Below are positions 17,914 through 26,091 of a stretch of DNA of 64,000 nucleotides, one piece after another. The DNA is taken from NCBI GenBank assembly GCA_017634975.1, contig JAGBMJ010000010.1, forward strand, positions 1 through 64,000. The letters are read 5' to 3'. The stretch is from Lachnospiraceae bacterium. Lineage in GTDB: Bacteria > Bacillota > Clostridia > Lachnospirales > Lachnospiraceae. Below the pieces are notes generated by a model that saw nothing but the letters and a program-made list of their open reading frames with translations, was not told the DNA's origin and searched no databases. The number at the start of each line of letters is the position of its first letter. Position 1 is the first letter of the stretch. Both the position numbers and the translations under genes were made by a program.

Positions 17914-18693
17914 TTAATCCTCCCATGTCTTCCAAGGTGCGTTTCCGTCAGCCCATAGACGCTCTAATTTATCTTTCTCTCTTTTCGTATCCATACATTG
18001 CCAAAATCCCTCATGGTAAAAACTCTTTAATTCTCCATCGGAAGCAAGTCTTCTCATTGGTTTTTGCTCAAGGATTGTAGTATCATCTTCCAAATAATTA
18101 AATAATTCAGGATTACATACCATAAATCCACCATTAACTACTGCGCCATCTTCATTATCCTTTTCACGAAAAGAAATAATTGTATTATTTCCATCAATAT
18201 CAAGAACACCTTTTTGTTGCGCAATGCTTACGGATGTAAGTGTTACACATTTACCGTGTGCTTTATGAAATTCTGTCAGCTTATTAATATCTACATTTGA
18301 AACAGCATCTCCGTATGTAAGATAAAAAGGTTCATTTCCAACATATTTATGGATGCGCTTTACACGTCCGCCTGTCATTGTGTTTAGTCCAGTATCAACC
18401 ACAGTTACCTTCCATCTTTCGGTATGCTTATCGTGAATAATTATTTTATTATCTTGTTCAAAGTCAAATGTAATATCAGAAGTATGAAGAAAGTAATCTG
18501 CGAACCACTCTTTAATAACATGCTGCTTGTATCCAGCACATATAATGAATTCATTCACATCATATGCTGAATATCCCTTCATAATATGCCAAAGAATTGG
18601 CTTATCGCCAATTTCAATCATCGGTTTCGGCTTAAACTGTGACTCCTCAGAAATACGTGTACCAAATCCTCCCGCTAAAATAACTGTCTTCAT
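17914..18693 (-). CDS. rfbF: Glucose-1-phosphate cytidylyltransferase
   Basis: 259 residues, normal for RfbF. The nucleotidyltransferase signature AGGFGTRISEE (about 7-17), PKPMIEIGDKPILWHIMK and TYGDAVSNVDI (metal Asp) are clear. It makes CDP-glucose from CTP and glucose-1-phosphate and so begins the 3,6-dideoxyhexose branch. It is the first of three contiguous rfbFGH genes and lies 26 bases after ugd. Confidence 0.95.
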   Translation of the reverse strand: MKTVILAGGFGTRISEESQFKPKPMIEIGDKPILWHIMKGYSAYDVNEFIICAGYKQHVIKEWFADYFLHTSDITFDFEQDNKIIIHDKHTERWKVTVVDTGLNTMTGGRVKRIHKYVGNEPFYLTYGDAVSNVDINKLTEFHKAHGKCVTLTSVSIAQQKGVLDIDGNNTIISFREKDNEDGAVVNGGFMVCNPELFNYLEDDTTILEQKPMRRLASDGELKSFYHEGFWQCMDTKREKDKLERLWADGNAPWKTWED

Positions 18694-18719
18694 TCTTTTC
18701 TCCCTTTAAAAATATCTTT

Positions 18720-19979
18720 TTAATCTCTATTATATATATCTCTAGTATATACTTTGTTTTTTACATCATTAAGCGATACATCATATCTATTAGCAATAAT
18801 ACTATTACTCCGTTTCTTAAATTCGTCCAAATCATTCACAACCAAGCTACCAAAGAACGTACTCCCATCTTCCAGAGTTGGTTCATATACAATAACCGTT
18901 GCACCTTTAGCCTTGATGCGTTTCATAACCCCCTGAATACTACTCTGTCGAAAATTATCGCTATTACTCTTCATTGTAAGCCGATACACACCAACTGTAA
19001 CATTACTAGTCTGTTCTTCTTTATTACTATTATACTCTTCCAAGCTACCATATAATCCAGCTAACTCCAGTACTCGATCAGCAATAAAGTCTTTTCGTGT
19101 ACGATTAGATTCCACAATTGCTTCAATCATGTTTTCCGGAATATCTCTATAATTAGCCAATAATTGCTTCGTATCTTTAGGCAAGCAATAACCGCCATAG
19201 CCAAAACTAGGATTATTATAGAAATTCCCAATACGAGGATCTAAACTTACACCGGCAATGATGTCAGCTGTATTTAATCCTTTCATCTCACAATAGGTAT
19301 CTAACTCATTAAAAAATGCCACTCTCAAGGCTAGATATGTATTAGAGAATAATTTGACAGACTCTGCTTCAGTCGTTCCCATAAACAAAGTATCTATCTC
19401 ATTCTTTTCTGCTCCTTCGGCAAGTAATGAAGCAAATATTGAAGCAACTTTTTCTGTTTCCTTATCACATCCAACGATAATACGCGAAGGATACAAGTTA
19501 TCATAAAGAGCTTTAGATTCCCGGAGAAATTCCGGACTAAAAATGATATTATTAATACCGAATTTTTCTTTAACAGATTTAGTATATCCAGAAGGAATTG
19601 TAGATTTAATGACAATAGTAGGTTTCTCTTCTCTACCTTTTGTAGCATCAATAACAGTGCTGATAACAGCTTCTACCGCGCTACAATCAAAGAAGTTCTT
19701 CTTCGGATCATAGTTAGTAGGCGCTGCAATAATAACATAATCCGCATTACTATATGCAGATATTGCATCTGTTGTTGCAGTTAGGTTCAACTTTCTTTTT
19801 CCATTCTTTGATTCTTCCAAATACTTTTCGATATATTCATCCTGAATGGGAGAAATATAGTTATTCAGTTTTTCTACCTTTTCAGGAATAATATCTACAG
19901 CCGTCACCTCATTATTCTGTGAAAGAAGTACTGCTAAAGAAAGCCCTACATATCCTGTTCCAGCTACTGCAATTATCAT
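18720..19979 (-). CDS. ugd: UDP-glucose 6-dehydrogenase
   Basis: 419 residues. It has an N-terminal NAD motif [11 protein letters not shown] (6-16), an APTNYD loop, the catalytic Cys in [15 protein letters not shown] and a C-terminal UDP-binding domain. It oxidises UDP-glucose to UDP-glucuronate. That product can be used directly as a capsule sugar and is also the substrate of the UDP-xylose synthase at 60056-60991. A GGAGAATATGA site precedes the start. It forms part of the left operon between glf and rfbF. Confidence 0.94.
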   Translation of the reverse strand: MIIAVAGTGYVGLSLAVLLSQNNEVTAVDIIPEKVEKLNNYISPIQDEYIEKYLEESKNGKRKLNLTATTDAISAYSNADYVIIAAPTNYDPKKNFFDCSAVEAVISTVIDATKGREEKPTIVIKSTIPSGYTKSVKEKFGINNIIFSPEFLRESKALYDNLYPSRIIVGCDKETEKVASIFASLLAEGAEKNEIDTLFMGTTEAESVKLFSNTYLALRVAFFNELDTYCEMKGLNTADIIAGVSLDPRIGNFYNNPSFGYGGYCLPKDTKQLLANYRDIPENMIEAIVESNRTRKDFIADRVLELAGLYGSLEEYNSNKEEQTSNVTVGVYRLTMKSNSDNFRQSSIQGVMKRIKAKGATVIVYEPTLEDGSTFFGSLVVNDLDEFKKRSNSIIANRYDVSLNDVKNKVYTRDIYNRD

Positions 19980-20017
19980 TCATATTCTCCATTTCTATTT
20001 GATAAGTTTTATATACT

Positions 20018-21130
20018 CTATTTAATTTTCTTGATTCGATTTAAAGCTATTGCAATCACTTGGTCCATGTCATAGTATTTATACTCCCCAAGTCTTCCAC
20101 CAAAGATCACATATGTCTCTTTTTCAGTAAGCTCTTTGTAGGCCTCATACAGTTTTCCATTCTTTTCATCATTCACAGGATAGTATGGCTCATCTCCTTT
20201 TTTCCACTCTGAACTATACTCCCTACTAATCACCGTTTTCGGCAGATCATTGCCTTCTTCATCTTTACCAAACTCAAACCATTTGTGCTCAATAATTCTC
20301 GTCCAAGGAGTCTCTGTGTCTGTATAATTCACAGCTGCGTTACCTTGGAAATTCGGCTTATCCAGTATCTCATTCTCAAATCTTACTGATCTGTACTCAA
20401 GATTGCCAAGAGAATAGTTGAAATATGCATCTATCGGACCTGTATAAATAACCTTTTGAGCTTCCGCCATTAAATCATCTTTATGCCCAAAGAAATCAAC
20501 ACTAGTACGAACTTCTACGCCGGATAGCATATTCTCAACCATCTTTGTATAACCGCCAATCGGGATTCCCTGATAAAGCGCATTGAAATAGTTGTTATCG
20601 AATGTCAGCCGAACTGGCAATCTCTTGATAATGAATGCCGGAAGATCTTTACATTCTCTTCCCCACTGTTTCTGCGTATACCCTTTAATTAACTTCTCAT
20701 AGATATCTGTACCAACAAGGCTAATTGCCTGTTCCTCAAGATTTTTGGGTTCTGTGATACCAGCTTCCTTCTTCTGCTCTTCAATCTTAGCAGCAGCCTC
20801 TTCCGGAGTTACCACTCCCCACATCTTGTTGAATGTATACATATTAAATGGTAGACTGTATAATTCTCCCTTGTAGTTAGCTACCGGACTATTGGTAAAA
20901 CGATTGAATGTTGCAAAACGCTGAACATAATCCCATACTTCTTTATTATTTGTATGAAAAATATGAGCGCCATATTTATGTACATTTATTCCTTCGATCT
21001 TCTCGGTATATACATTTCCGGCTATATGAGGTCTCTTATCAATCACAAGGACAGATTTCCCTGCATCAGTTAATTCTCTCGCACATACTGCTCCATAAAG
21101 TCCCGCCCCAACAATTAGATAGTCATACAT
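20018..21130 (-). CDS. glf: UDP-galactopyranose mutase
   Basis: 370 residues. The FAD-binding motif GAGLYGAVCARE (7-18), RPHIAGNVYTE, HKYGAHIFHTNN and the C-terminal FGGRLGEYKYYDMDQVI are diagnostic for GLF. It interconverts UDP-galactopyranose and UDP-galactofuranose, implying galactofuranose in the left glycan. It is the first intact biosynthetic gene after the loaP cluster and has an AGGAGAG site. Confidence 0.97.
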   Translation of the reverse strand: MYDYLIVGAGLYGAVCARELTDAGKSVLVIDKRPHIAGNVYTEKIEGINVHKYGAHIFHTNNKEVWDYVQRFATFNRFTNSPVANYKGELYSLPFNMYTFNKMWGVVTPEEAAAKIEEQKKEAGITEPKNLEEQAISLVGTDIYEKLIKGYTQKQWGRECKDLPAFIIKRLPVRLTFDNNYFNALYQGIPIGGYTKMVENMLSGVEVRTSVDFFGHKDDLMAEAQKVIYTGPIDAYFNYSLGNLEYRSVRFENEILDKPNFQGNAAVNYTDTETPWTRIIEHKWFEFGKDEEGNDLPKTVISREYSSEWKKGDEPYYPVNDEKNGKLYEAYKELTEKETYVIFGGRLGEYKYYDMDQVIAIALNRIKKIK

Positions 21131-21142
21131 TTTATTTCTCTC

Positions 21143-21570
21143 CTATTCTGCTTTATAGATATTTATATTGCTATATTCATCCCCACTTATTCTTCCAACA
21201 ACCTGCAATCCAACCCTCATAGTCCTGCATTCATCAAACAATTCCATCTCCAAATCAGCCCATCTGTCGTGTCGTTCTATCTTCCTGACTCTATCTTCAA
21301 GTCCTTTTAATGGTCCCTCTTTCACAATCAGCTTGCCATCGATAATGTTCCCTACAGATGCCAGAATCAGATCATTCTCACCCATCATACGCCGGAGTAT
21401 TTTTCCTCTTCTTTTTAATAAGATGAAATCCACCACCGATTCAAACCAGGGTAACGACACATGGTATTCTCATCTGACACTCTTCCAGTTCTTTAGGATC
21501 ATCACTATCTATATAGAAGTAATCCGGAAAAGTCGCCGTTTCGATCATCTTGTTTTACTTTTCCGAAAAA
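21143..21570 (-). pseudogene. LoaP-like NusG antiterminator, copy A (decayed)
   Basis: The segment starting near an ATG at 21548 reads PDYFYIDSDDPKEL, then a TGA where the related copies have Arg in VRIGGG, then a frameshift. It continues as GENDLILASVGNIIDGKL and KIERHDRWADLEMELF. These align with the C-terminal two thirds of the intact loaP at 22633. The N-terminal NGN half is missing. It is a worn fragment of an earlier antiterminator, left between copy B and glf. Confidence 0.8.
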
Positions 21571-21572
21571 AC

Positions 21573-22434
21573 CTATACCGCTTTCTTTATCACCCGGTAT
21601 TCTTCTGTGGTCACCTTGGCTTTGATTTCCAGGCCGACTTTCACGGTTTTGCATTTTTCAAACAAAGGCATTTCGATATCTGCCCAACGATCATGCCTCT
21701 CGATCTTGATCACCTTTCCGGTGAATCTTTTTAACATTCCTTCTTCCACGATCAGTTTTCCGTCCACAATCTTTCCGACAGAGTAGAGGATGCAGTCATT
21801 CTCATCCATCATCTGCTTCAGCATCGTTTCCTCTTCCTGCCGGATCGGATGAAAACCTCCTCCGATCCTGACCGGGGTAACCACTCCCGGGATCTGCATC
21901 AGGAGTTTTTCAAGCATCTCCGGTACATCACTTTCAATAAAAAAAATAACCCGGAAATGCGACCTTCTCGATCATCTTCCGTTCTCCCTGTATCCTTCTG
22001 AAGAACTGGCACTTTGATAAGATGAAGCAATCCGCCGCATCGCCTACAGCAGCTTTGCAATCTGCCAGAGCAGACTCTTCCTTTGTCAGCTCATTCCAGA
22101 TTTCATCCGTGATCTGCGCACCGCTGTCCTTCATTCCCTTCACGCTCACTTCATTCACATAGGTCAGGATGTCACGACTGTTTTCTTTTACAAACAGATA
22201 CAGTTCCTTCTGGCTCATATCTGTCTGCGCAAAAAGATAACCGGAGAACAGCGGCTTTTTTCCGATCGACTTCGTCTTTCGGATCCAGTATTCCCGCTCC
22301 GGCAGGAAAATGCGGCCTTGTTCTTTTGGGAATCGTTCAGACAATGCTTTGGCAATCTGCACCTGCTTCAGCGTACCGGTTGCCAGTACCAGATAACGGA
22401 AGTTCTTTTCTTCTCCACTGCCCGTTTGGTTCAT
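21573..22434 (-). pseudogene. Chimeric LoaP-like antiterminator, copy B, broken at a T8 run
   Basis: From the ATG at 22434 (AGGAAGGA site) the frame encodes one NGN-like domain (YLVLATGTLKQVQIAKALS, then KKPLFSGYLFAQTD). It is joined at EESALADCKAAVGDAAD to almost a whole second LoaP. The frame stops at 21934 just after FPGYFF because of one extra T in a run of eight (21939-21946). The next frame resumes with ESDVPEMLEKLL and runs to 21573 through PVRIGGGFHPI and the KOW-like end. If the run lost one T it would encode about 286 residues with two NGN domains. It may be dead or may be phase-variable. Confidence 0.8.
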
Positions 22435-22484
22435 GCGCAAGTTCCTTCCTCTCCGCTCTGCAGCGCAGGCATAGCTTCGCCCAT
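22431..22484 (-). CDS. Possible 17-residue leader ORF coupled to copy B
   Basis: ATG at 22484 follows an AGGGGAA site. The frame runs 17 codons and its TGA overlaps the ATG of loaP copy B as ATGA. The peptide begins MGEAMPAL. Such an arrangement could couple translation, but the ORF is short and unsupported by homology. The rest of the 22435-22632 gap shows no other coding signal; CTCATC and GATGAG arms there could form a hairpin. Confidence 0.2.
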   Translation of the reverse strand: MGEAMPALQSGEEGTCA

Positions 22485-22632
22485 AAACAGTTCCCCTGTC
22501 CTATGCGAATATCAAAATATCATCCCTCATCGCACCGCAAACGGTAGACCGGCTTGTCGGAGTTTTGATGAGTTCTTGTCTCTACACAGGGATCAGTTAC
22601 CTGCCCTGTCATAGTTTTCTTTTCTAAATTCT

Positions 22633-23172
22633 TTAGACCGCTTTCTTCATTTCCTGATATTCTTCGGCAGTCACTCTGGCTTTGATCTCCAGACCGACTT
22701 TCATCGTTTTACAGGTTTCAAAGAGGGGCATTTCGATATCTGCCCAACGGTCATGCCGCTCGATCCGCATCACCTTACCGGTGAACTTTTTCAGCGGCCC
22801 TTCTTCCACGATCAGCTTTCCATCCACCAGATTGCCGATGGAATACAGGATGCAGTCGTTCTCATCCATCAACTGTCGCAGCATCACTTCCTCTTCTTCC
22901 CGGATGGGGTTAAACCCTCCGCCGATCCTTACCGGCGTGACCACCCCCGGGATCCGCAGCAGTTTTTTTTCCAACTGCTCGGGCACATCACTTTCGATAA
23001 AGAAGTATCCCGGAAATGCGACCTTCTCGAACATCTTCCTCTCGCCCTGTATCCGTCTGGAAAACTGGCATTTGGACAGGATGAAACGATCCGCCGCATC
23101 ACCGACAGCGGCTTTGCAATCTGACATTGCGGATTCTTCTTTTCCTGCCGTTGTTTGTACTACGTACCACAT
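22633..23172 (-). CDS. loaP: LoaP-type NusG-family transcription antiterminator
   Basis: 179 residues. It starts MWYVVQTTAGKEESA, the typical NGN start of LoaP/RfaH-like specialised NusG paralogues. FPGYFFIESDVPEQ and GVVTPVRIGGG end the NGN domain, and a KOW-like tail carries FTGKVMRIERHDRW and KVGLEIKARV. LoaP proteins ride RNA polymerase and suppress termination in long polysaccharide or antibiotic operons. It stands at the head of the roughly 22 kb left operon, so it most likely controls that operon. Upstream lie a terminator and two AAAGT-n2-ACTTT-like sites. It is the only intact one of three copies. Confidence 0.88.
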   Translation of the reverse strand: MWYVVQTTAGKEESAMSDCKAAVGDAADRFILSKCQFSRRIQGERKMFEKVAFPGYFFIESDVPEQLEKKLLRIPGVVTPVRIGGGFNPIREEEEVMLRQLMDENDCILYSIGNLVDGKLIVEEGPLKKFTGKVMRIERHDRWADIEMPLFETCKTMKVGLEIKARVTAEEYQEMKKAV

Positions 23173-23199
23173 GATGCGTCCTCGTTATTTTTTCACTTC

Positions 23200-23217
23200 A
23201 AGAAAGTGTACTTTCTT
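23200..23217. promoter_or_regulatory. 18-base palindrome in the loaP leader
   Basis: AAGAAAGT-GT-ACTTTCTT is a perfect inverted repeat with a two-base centre, 28 bases upstream of the loaP start codon. With such a short centre it looks more like a dimeric operator than an RNA hairpin. A related half-palindrome recurs at 23343-23354, so the two could be bound by the same regulator. No regulator is identified. Confidence 0.45.
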
Positions 23218-23342
23218 AAAGCGAATATTATTCATCTGTTACTTGTGAGTTTTATACAAATTTAGAATTACTGATCTCTTGGATTTTTGTGTATTTTTCC
23301 GCTATTTTTCAAGAAATATTATGATAAAATTGTAAGTGCAAT

Positions 23343-23354
23343 AAAGTACACTAT
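23343..23354. promoter_or_regulatory. Second AAAGT-n2-ACT site upstream of loaP
   Basis: AAAGTACACTAT matches the AAAGT-n2-ACTTT core at 23203-23214 except at two end positions; ten of its bases are the exact reverse complement of AGTGTACTTT there. The two sites bracket the A+T-rich stretch where the loaP promoter must lie. This is a suggestive pair, not a proven operator. Confidence 0.3.
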
Positions 23355-23377
23355 TTCGATTTTACGCTTTCTAACGT

Positions 23378-23401
23378 AAAAAAGAGCCTCTTTCGAGACC
23401 C
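23378..23401 (-). terminator. Rho-independent terminator upstream of loaP
   Basis: On the minus strand GGGTCTC-GAAA-GAGGCTC forms a seven-pair stem (two G-U pairs) with a GNRA loop, followed by six T. It ends transcripts coming from the Rpn-like fragment and resolvase, insulating loaP from upstream reading. Confidence 0.75.
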
Positions 23402-23439
23402 TTTTCGTATCGCATTATGATCTTGTTACTTACTTGGTT

Positions 23440-23935
23440 TTACACATTTACATCCGATACAGTTTTACCCAGCTGTTCCATAACCTTTTCGGGAGAATAG
23501 TCCGGCGCATATCCGATGGCAATATCATAGATTGGCTTTACTATCGTCTCCTGTTCCTCGACCTCATCGCATATAGTGGCAAGATCCTTTCCCCGCTCCA
23601 ATTTACGACAGATCTGACGTACAAGGCGAAACATATCACCTTCTTTTATACCTTCTTTGACACCTTCCTCTTTTCCCTCCGCTCTGGAGATCCGTCGGGT
23701 TTCCGCTACGCTATACGGTTCAAAATTAGCAAATAACTCTCCCATCTTTCGCTCCTTGATCTGTTCCGTGAAATCGCTTACTTCTTCCTCCGGTACTTCT
23801 ATCTTGCGCACTAGCGTTGCAACCACGCGTGCCATAATATCAAGTACATCTGCGGGTGCTTCCTTCGCCAGATTATTCATAAAATATATATCTACATTAT
23901 AATCTACGACAAATTTATGGTCAATAAGAGTTCCC
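23440..23935 (-). pseudogene. C-terminal fragment of an Rpn-like (PD-(D/E)XK) transposase-nuclease
   Basis: The minus frame carries DHKFVVDYNVDIYFMNNLAK, LVRKIEVPEEEVSDF, MGELFANFEPYSVAE and a charged EGKEEGVKEGIKEG tail before TAA at 23440. This pattern is common at the C-terminus of Rpn-family recombination-promoting nucleases/putative transposases in Clostridia. The N-terminal nuclease core is missing, and upstream the frame is simply the shadow of the resolvase gene, so it is a truncated remnant. No ribosome-binding site precedes the internal Met at 23880. Confidence 0.55.
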
Positions 23936-24526
23936 CTTTCCGTACCCTTCAGCCCGATAAAAGAAGGTAGACTCCGGCATGCCGCATTCTTTTGCGGCTT
24001 CTGCCAGACTGATCTGTTTATCCTTCCATCGACCGTATACTTCAGCGAAATTTTCCGGCAGCGGTCTGGGCGTCCGCCCGAAGCGAACACCCCTTGCTTT
24101 GGCAGCTGCGATCCCCTCTGCTTGACGCTGGCGGATATTGGCCCGTTCATTCTCCGCCATATAGGAAAGCAGTGTCAGCACCAGGTCACTGATGAAGGTT
24201 CCCAGCAGGTTCTTTTCCCGTCGGGTATCCAGGATCGGCATATCGAGTACACACAGATCCACACCCTTATCCCTGGTAAGGATCTTCCACTGCTCCAGGA
24301 TCTCGCCATAGCTCCTTCCCAGCCGGTCGATGCTTTTGATATAGATCAGGTCGTCCTTCTTTACCCTCCGCATCATACGTTTGTATGCCGGCCGGTCAAA
24401 GTCTTTTCCCGACTGTTTATCGATATAGAGATGGTCCTCCGGCACCTGCATCTCCTGCATCGCTATGATCTGCCGATCCTCGTTCTGTTCCCTGCTGCTC
24501 ACACGGATGTATCCGTATACACTCAT
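23921..24526 (-). CDS. Serine recombinase (resolvase/invertase family)
   Basis: 201 residues. The catalytic N-terminal domain starts VYGYIRVSSREQNEDRQ with the nucleophilic Ser in VSSR. IDRLGRSYGEIL holds the conserved Arg motif, and the ENERANIRQRQAEGIAAAK helix is typical of resolvases. A short C-terminal helix-turn-helix (ISLAEAAKECGMPESTF) completes it. Length is normal and the AAGGAGGAC site is strong. It could act in DNA inversion or resolution at this locus junction. No paired recombination sites were evident by eye. Confidence 0.9.
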   Translation of the reverse strand: MSVYGYIRVSSREQNEDRQIIAMQEMQVPEDHLYIDKQSGKDFDRPAYKRMMRRVKKDDLIYIKSIDRLGRSYGEILEQWKILTRDKGVDLCVLDMPILDTRREKNLLGTFISDLVLTLLSYMAENERANIRQRQAEGIAAAKARGVRFGRTPRPLPENFAEVYGRWKDKQISLAEAAKECGMPESTFFYRAEGYGKGNSY

Positions 24527-24562
24527 TTTTTGTCCTCCTTGTTTGTTTTTATTGTCTACGCC

Positions 24563-24593
24563 AAAAAAGGACTGCCCTTTTCGGCAATCCTTT
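24563..24593 (-). terminator. Rho-independent terminator at the end of the right-hand operon
   Basis: On the minus strand AAAGGATTGCC-GAAAAG-GGCAGTCC is followed by TTTTTT, giving a stem of about ten pairs and a clean U-tract. It lies 20 bases past the stop of the initiating transferase gene and before the resolvase. Confidence 0.85.
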
Positions 24594-24612
24594 GGTAAGT
24601 GGAGGATATATT

Positions 24613-26022
24613 TTAATATGCGTTTTTATTGATGAAACCTTTGAATATGGTCATAAAGAGGATCTTGAAATCCATCATCAGAGTCCAATGCTCAATATAG
24701 TACAGGTCACATTCGATACGGCGGCGGATCGAAGTATCCCCGCGGAAACCGTTGACCTGTGCCCAGCCGGTGATCCCCGGACGCACCTGATGCTTGATCA
24801 TATATCCCGGGATATCTTCTTTGAATTTTTCCACAAACTGCGGCCGCTCCGGTCTGGGCCCCACCAGGGACATCTGCCCCACCAGCACATTGAAGAACTG
24901 CGGCAGCTCGTCCAGACTGGTCCTGCGCAGGAATTTTCCGATCGTTGTGACTCTCGGATCGTTCTTCTTCGTCCAGCCTTCCTTTTCTTCTTCTTCCTTC
25001 TGCTCACGCATGGTACGGAATTTATACATCATGAACGGCCGGTTATGCAGCCCCACTCTCTCCTGGGCAAAGATCACCTTGCCACCGTCCGTCAGTTTGA
25101 TCAGGATCGCCGAGATCAGCATGACCGGAGAGAACAGGATAATCAGTATAATGGATCCGAAAAAGTCCATCAAACGCTTCACCAGCATATTCATGGTATT
25201 GGTCAGCGGTACATAACGGATATTGACCACCGCCAGTCCTGTCAGATCCTCGATATACGGATTGGTCGGGATGACGCCGTTATAATCCGGGATAAACTTG
25301 GTATGCACGCCGGATTTTTCACACGCGCGCACCAGCTCCTCCAGATAATCATAATCCTGCAGGGACAGGGAGATGCCGATCTCGTCCAGTTTCTTCTCTT
25401 CCAGCTCCAGTATGACATCCAGATTGGCGAGTGTTCCCAGCACCTTCACCCCGCGGTATACCGTCCCTGTCGGCAGGTGATCGTCCAGAATGCCGCACAC
25501 CACATAGCCCCACTGGGGATTCTCCAGGATACGGTCGATATAGGTCTCTGCCGCTCTCGAATATCCGACCAGCAGCACATACTTCACATTATAGCCACGC
25601 CGCCTTATGATCCGCAGGATCGACCGTATGATCTGCCGCTCCGCGATGACCAGCACATTGGTGAAACCATAGAAGATGAACATCATGCTTCGTGAGAAAT
25701 CCAGCACCTTAAAGGTGTACATACCCACGATCACAACGCCAAGGCCAAGTGTATTTGCTTTTATGATATTGAATATCTCCCGCTCGACACTGGAATAGCG
25801 CCTCGATGAATACAGATCACAATAATAGAACAGGATCAGGTATCCCGGAATGATATAATACAACGCCGAAAAATAGGTCTCCCGGGACAGGATACCGATC
25901 GTAGTGTCTTTATTCAGGATGACAAACTTAATATACCATGCAAGAAGGTAGGAAACCGCCACCACAACAGCGTCCACCAAAATGTGAAGACGATTCAGTC
26001 CCTTCTGATTATCTCTGATCAT
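24613..26022 (-). CDS. Polyprenyl-phosphate sugar phosphotransferase (WbaP/CpsE type)
   Basis: 469 residues. The N-terminal half has four or five membrane helices and a Rossmann-like domain (VLLVGYSRAAETYIDRI, about 150-166). A further membrane anchor leads into the catalytic bacterial-sugar-transferase domain with MYKFRTMRE, RRTSLDELPQFFNVL, SLVGPRPERPQF and RPGITGWAQVNG. It transfers a hexose-1-phosphate from a UDP-sugar to undecaprenyl phosphate and so starts glycan assembly. It is the last gene before the terminator at 24563 and could serve either the left or right glycan. Confidence 0.93.
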   Translation of the reverse strand: MIRDNQKGLNRLHILVDAVVVAVSYLLAWYIKFVILNKDTTIGILSRETYFSALYYIIPGYLILFYYCDLYSSRRYSSVEREIFNIIKANTLGLGVVIVGMYTFKVLDFSRSMMFIFYGFTNVLVIAERQIIRSILRIIRRRGYNVKYVLLVGYSRAAETYIDRILENPQWGYVVCGILDDHLPTGTVYRGVKVLGTLANLDVILELEEKKLDEIGISLSLQDYDYLEELVRACEKSGVHTKFIPDYNGVIPTNPYIEDLTGLAVVNIRYVPLTNTMNMLVKRLMDFFGSIILIILFSPVMLISAILIKLTDGGKVIFAQERVGLHNRPFMMYKFRTMREQKEEEEKEGWTKKNDPRVTTIGKFLRRTSLDELPQFFNVLVGQMSLVGPRPERPQFVEKFKEDIPGYMIKHQVRPGITGWAQVNGFRGDTSIRRRIECDLYYIEHWTLMMDFKILFMTIFKGFINKNAY

Positions 26023-26091
26023 AACCCGTTCCCTATAGCAAAGTCTGCCGGTCCGGCCGACAGATCACATACAAGGGTGATTATACTATAT

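Noticed and set aside
23936..24150. N-terminal part of the 236-codon frame that ends at 23440
   Set aside because: It overlaps the resolvase gene in another frame and shows no nuclease features. Only the part left of about 23935 looks like Rpn-type protein.
24592..25695. Plus-strand open frame of 367 codons opposite the initiating transferase
   Set aside because: His/Gln-rich antisense product with no homology pattern; the minus-strand gene is unambiguous.
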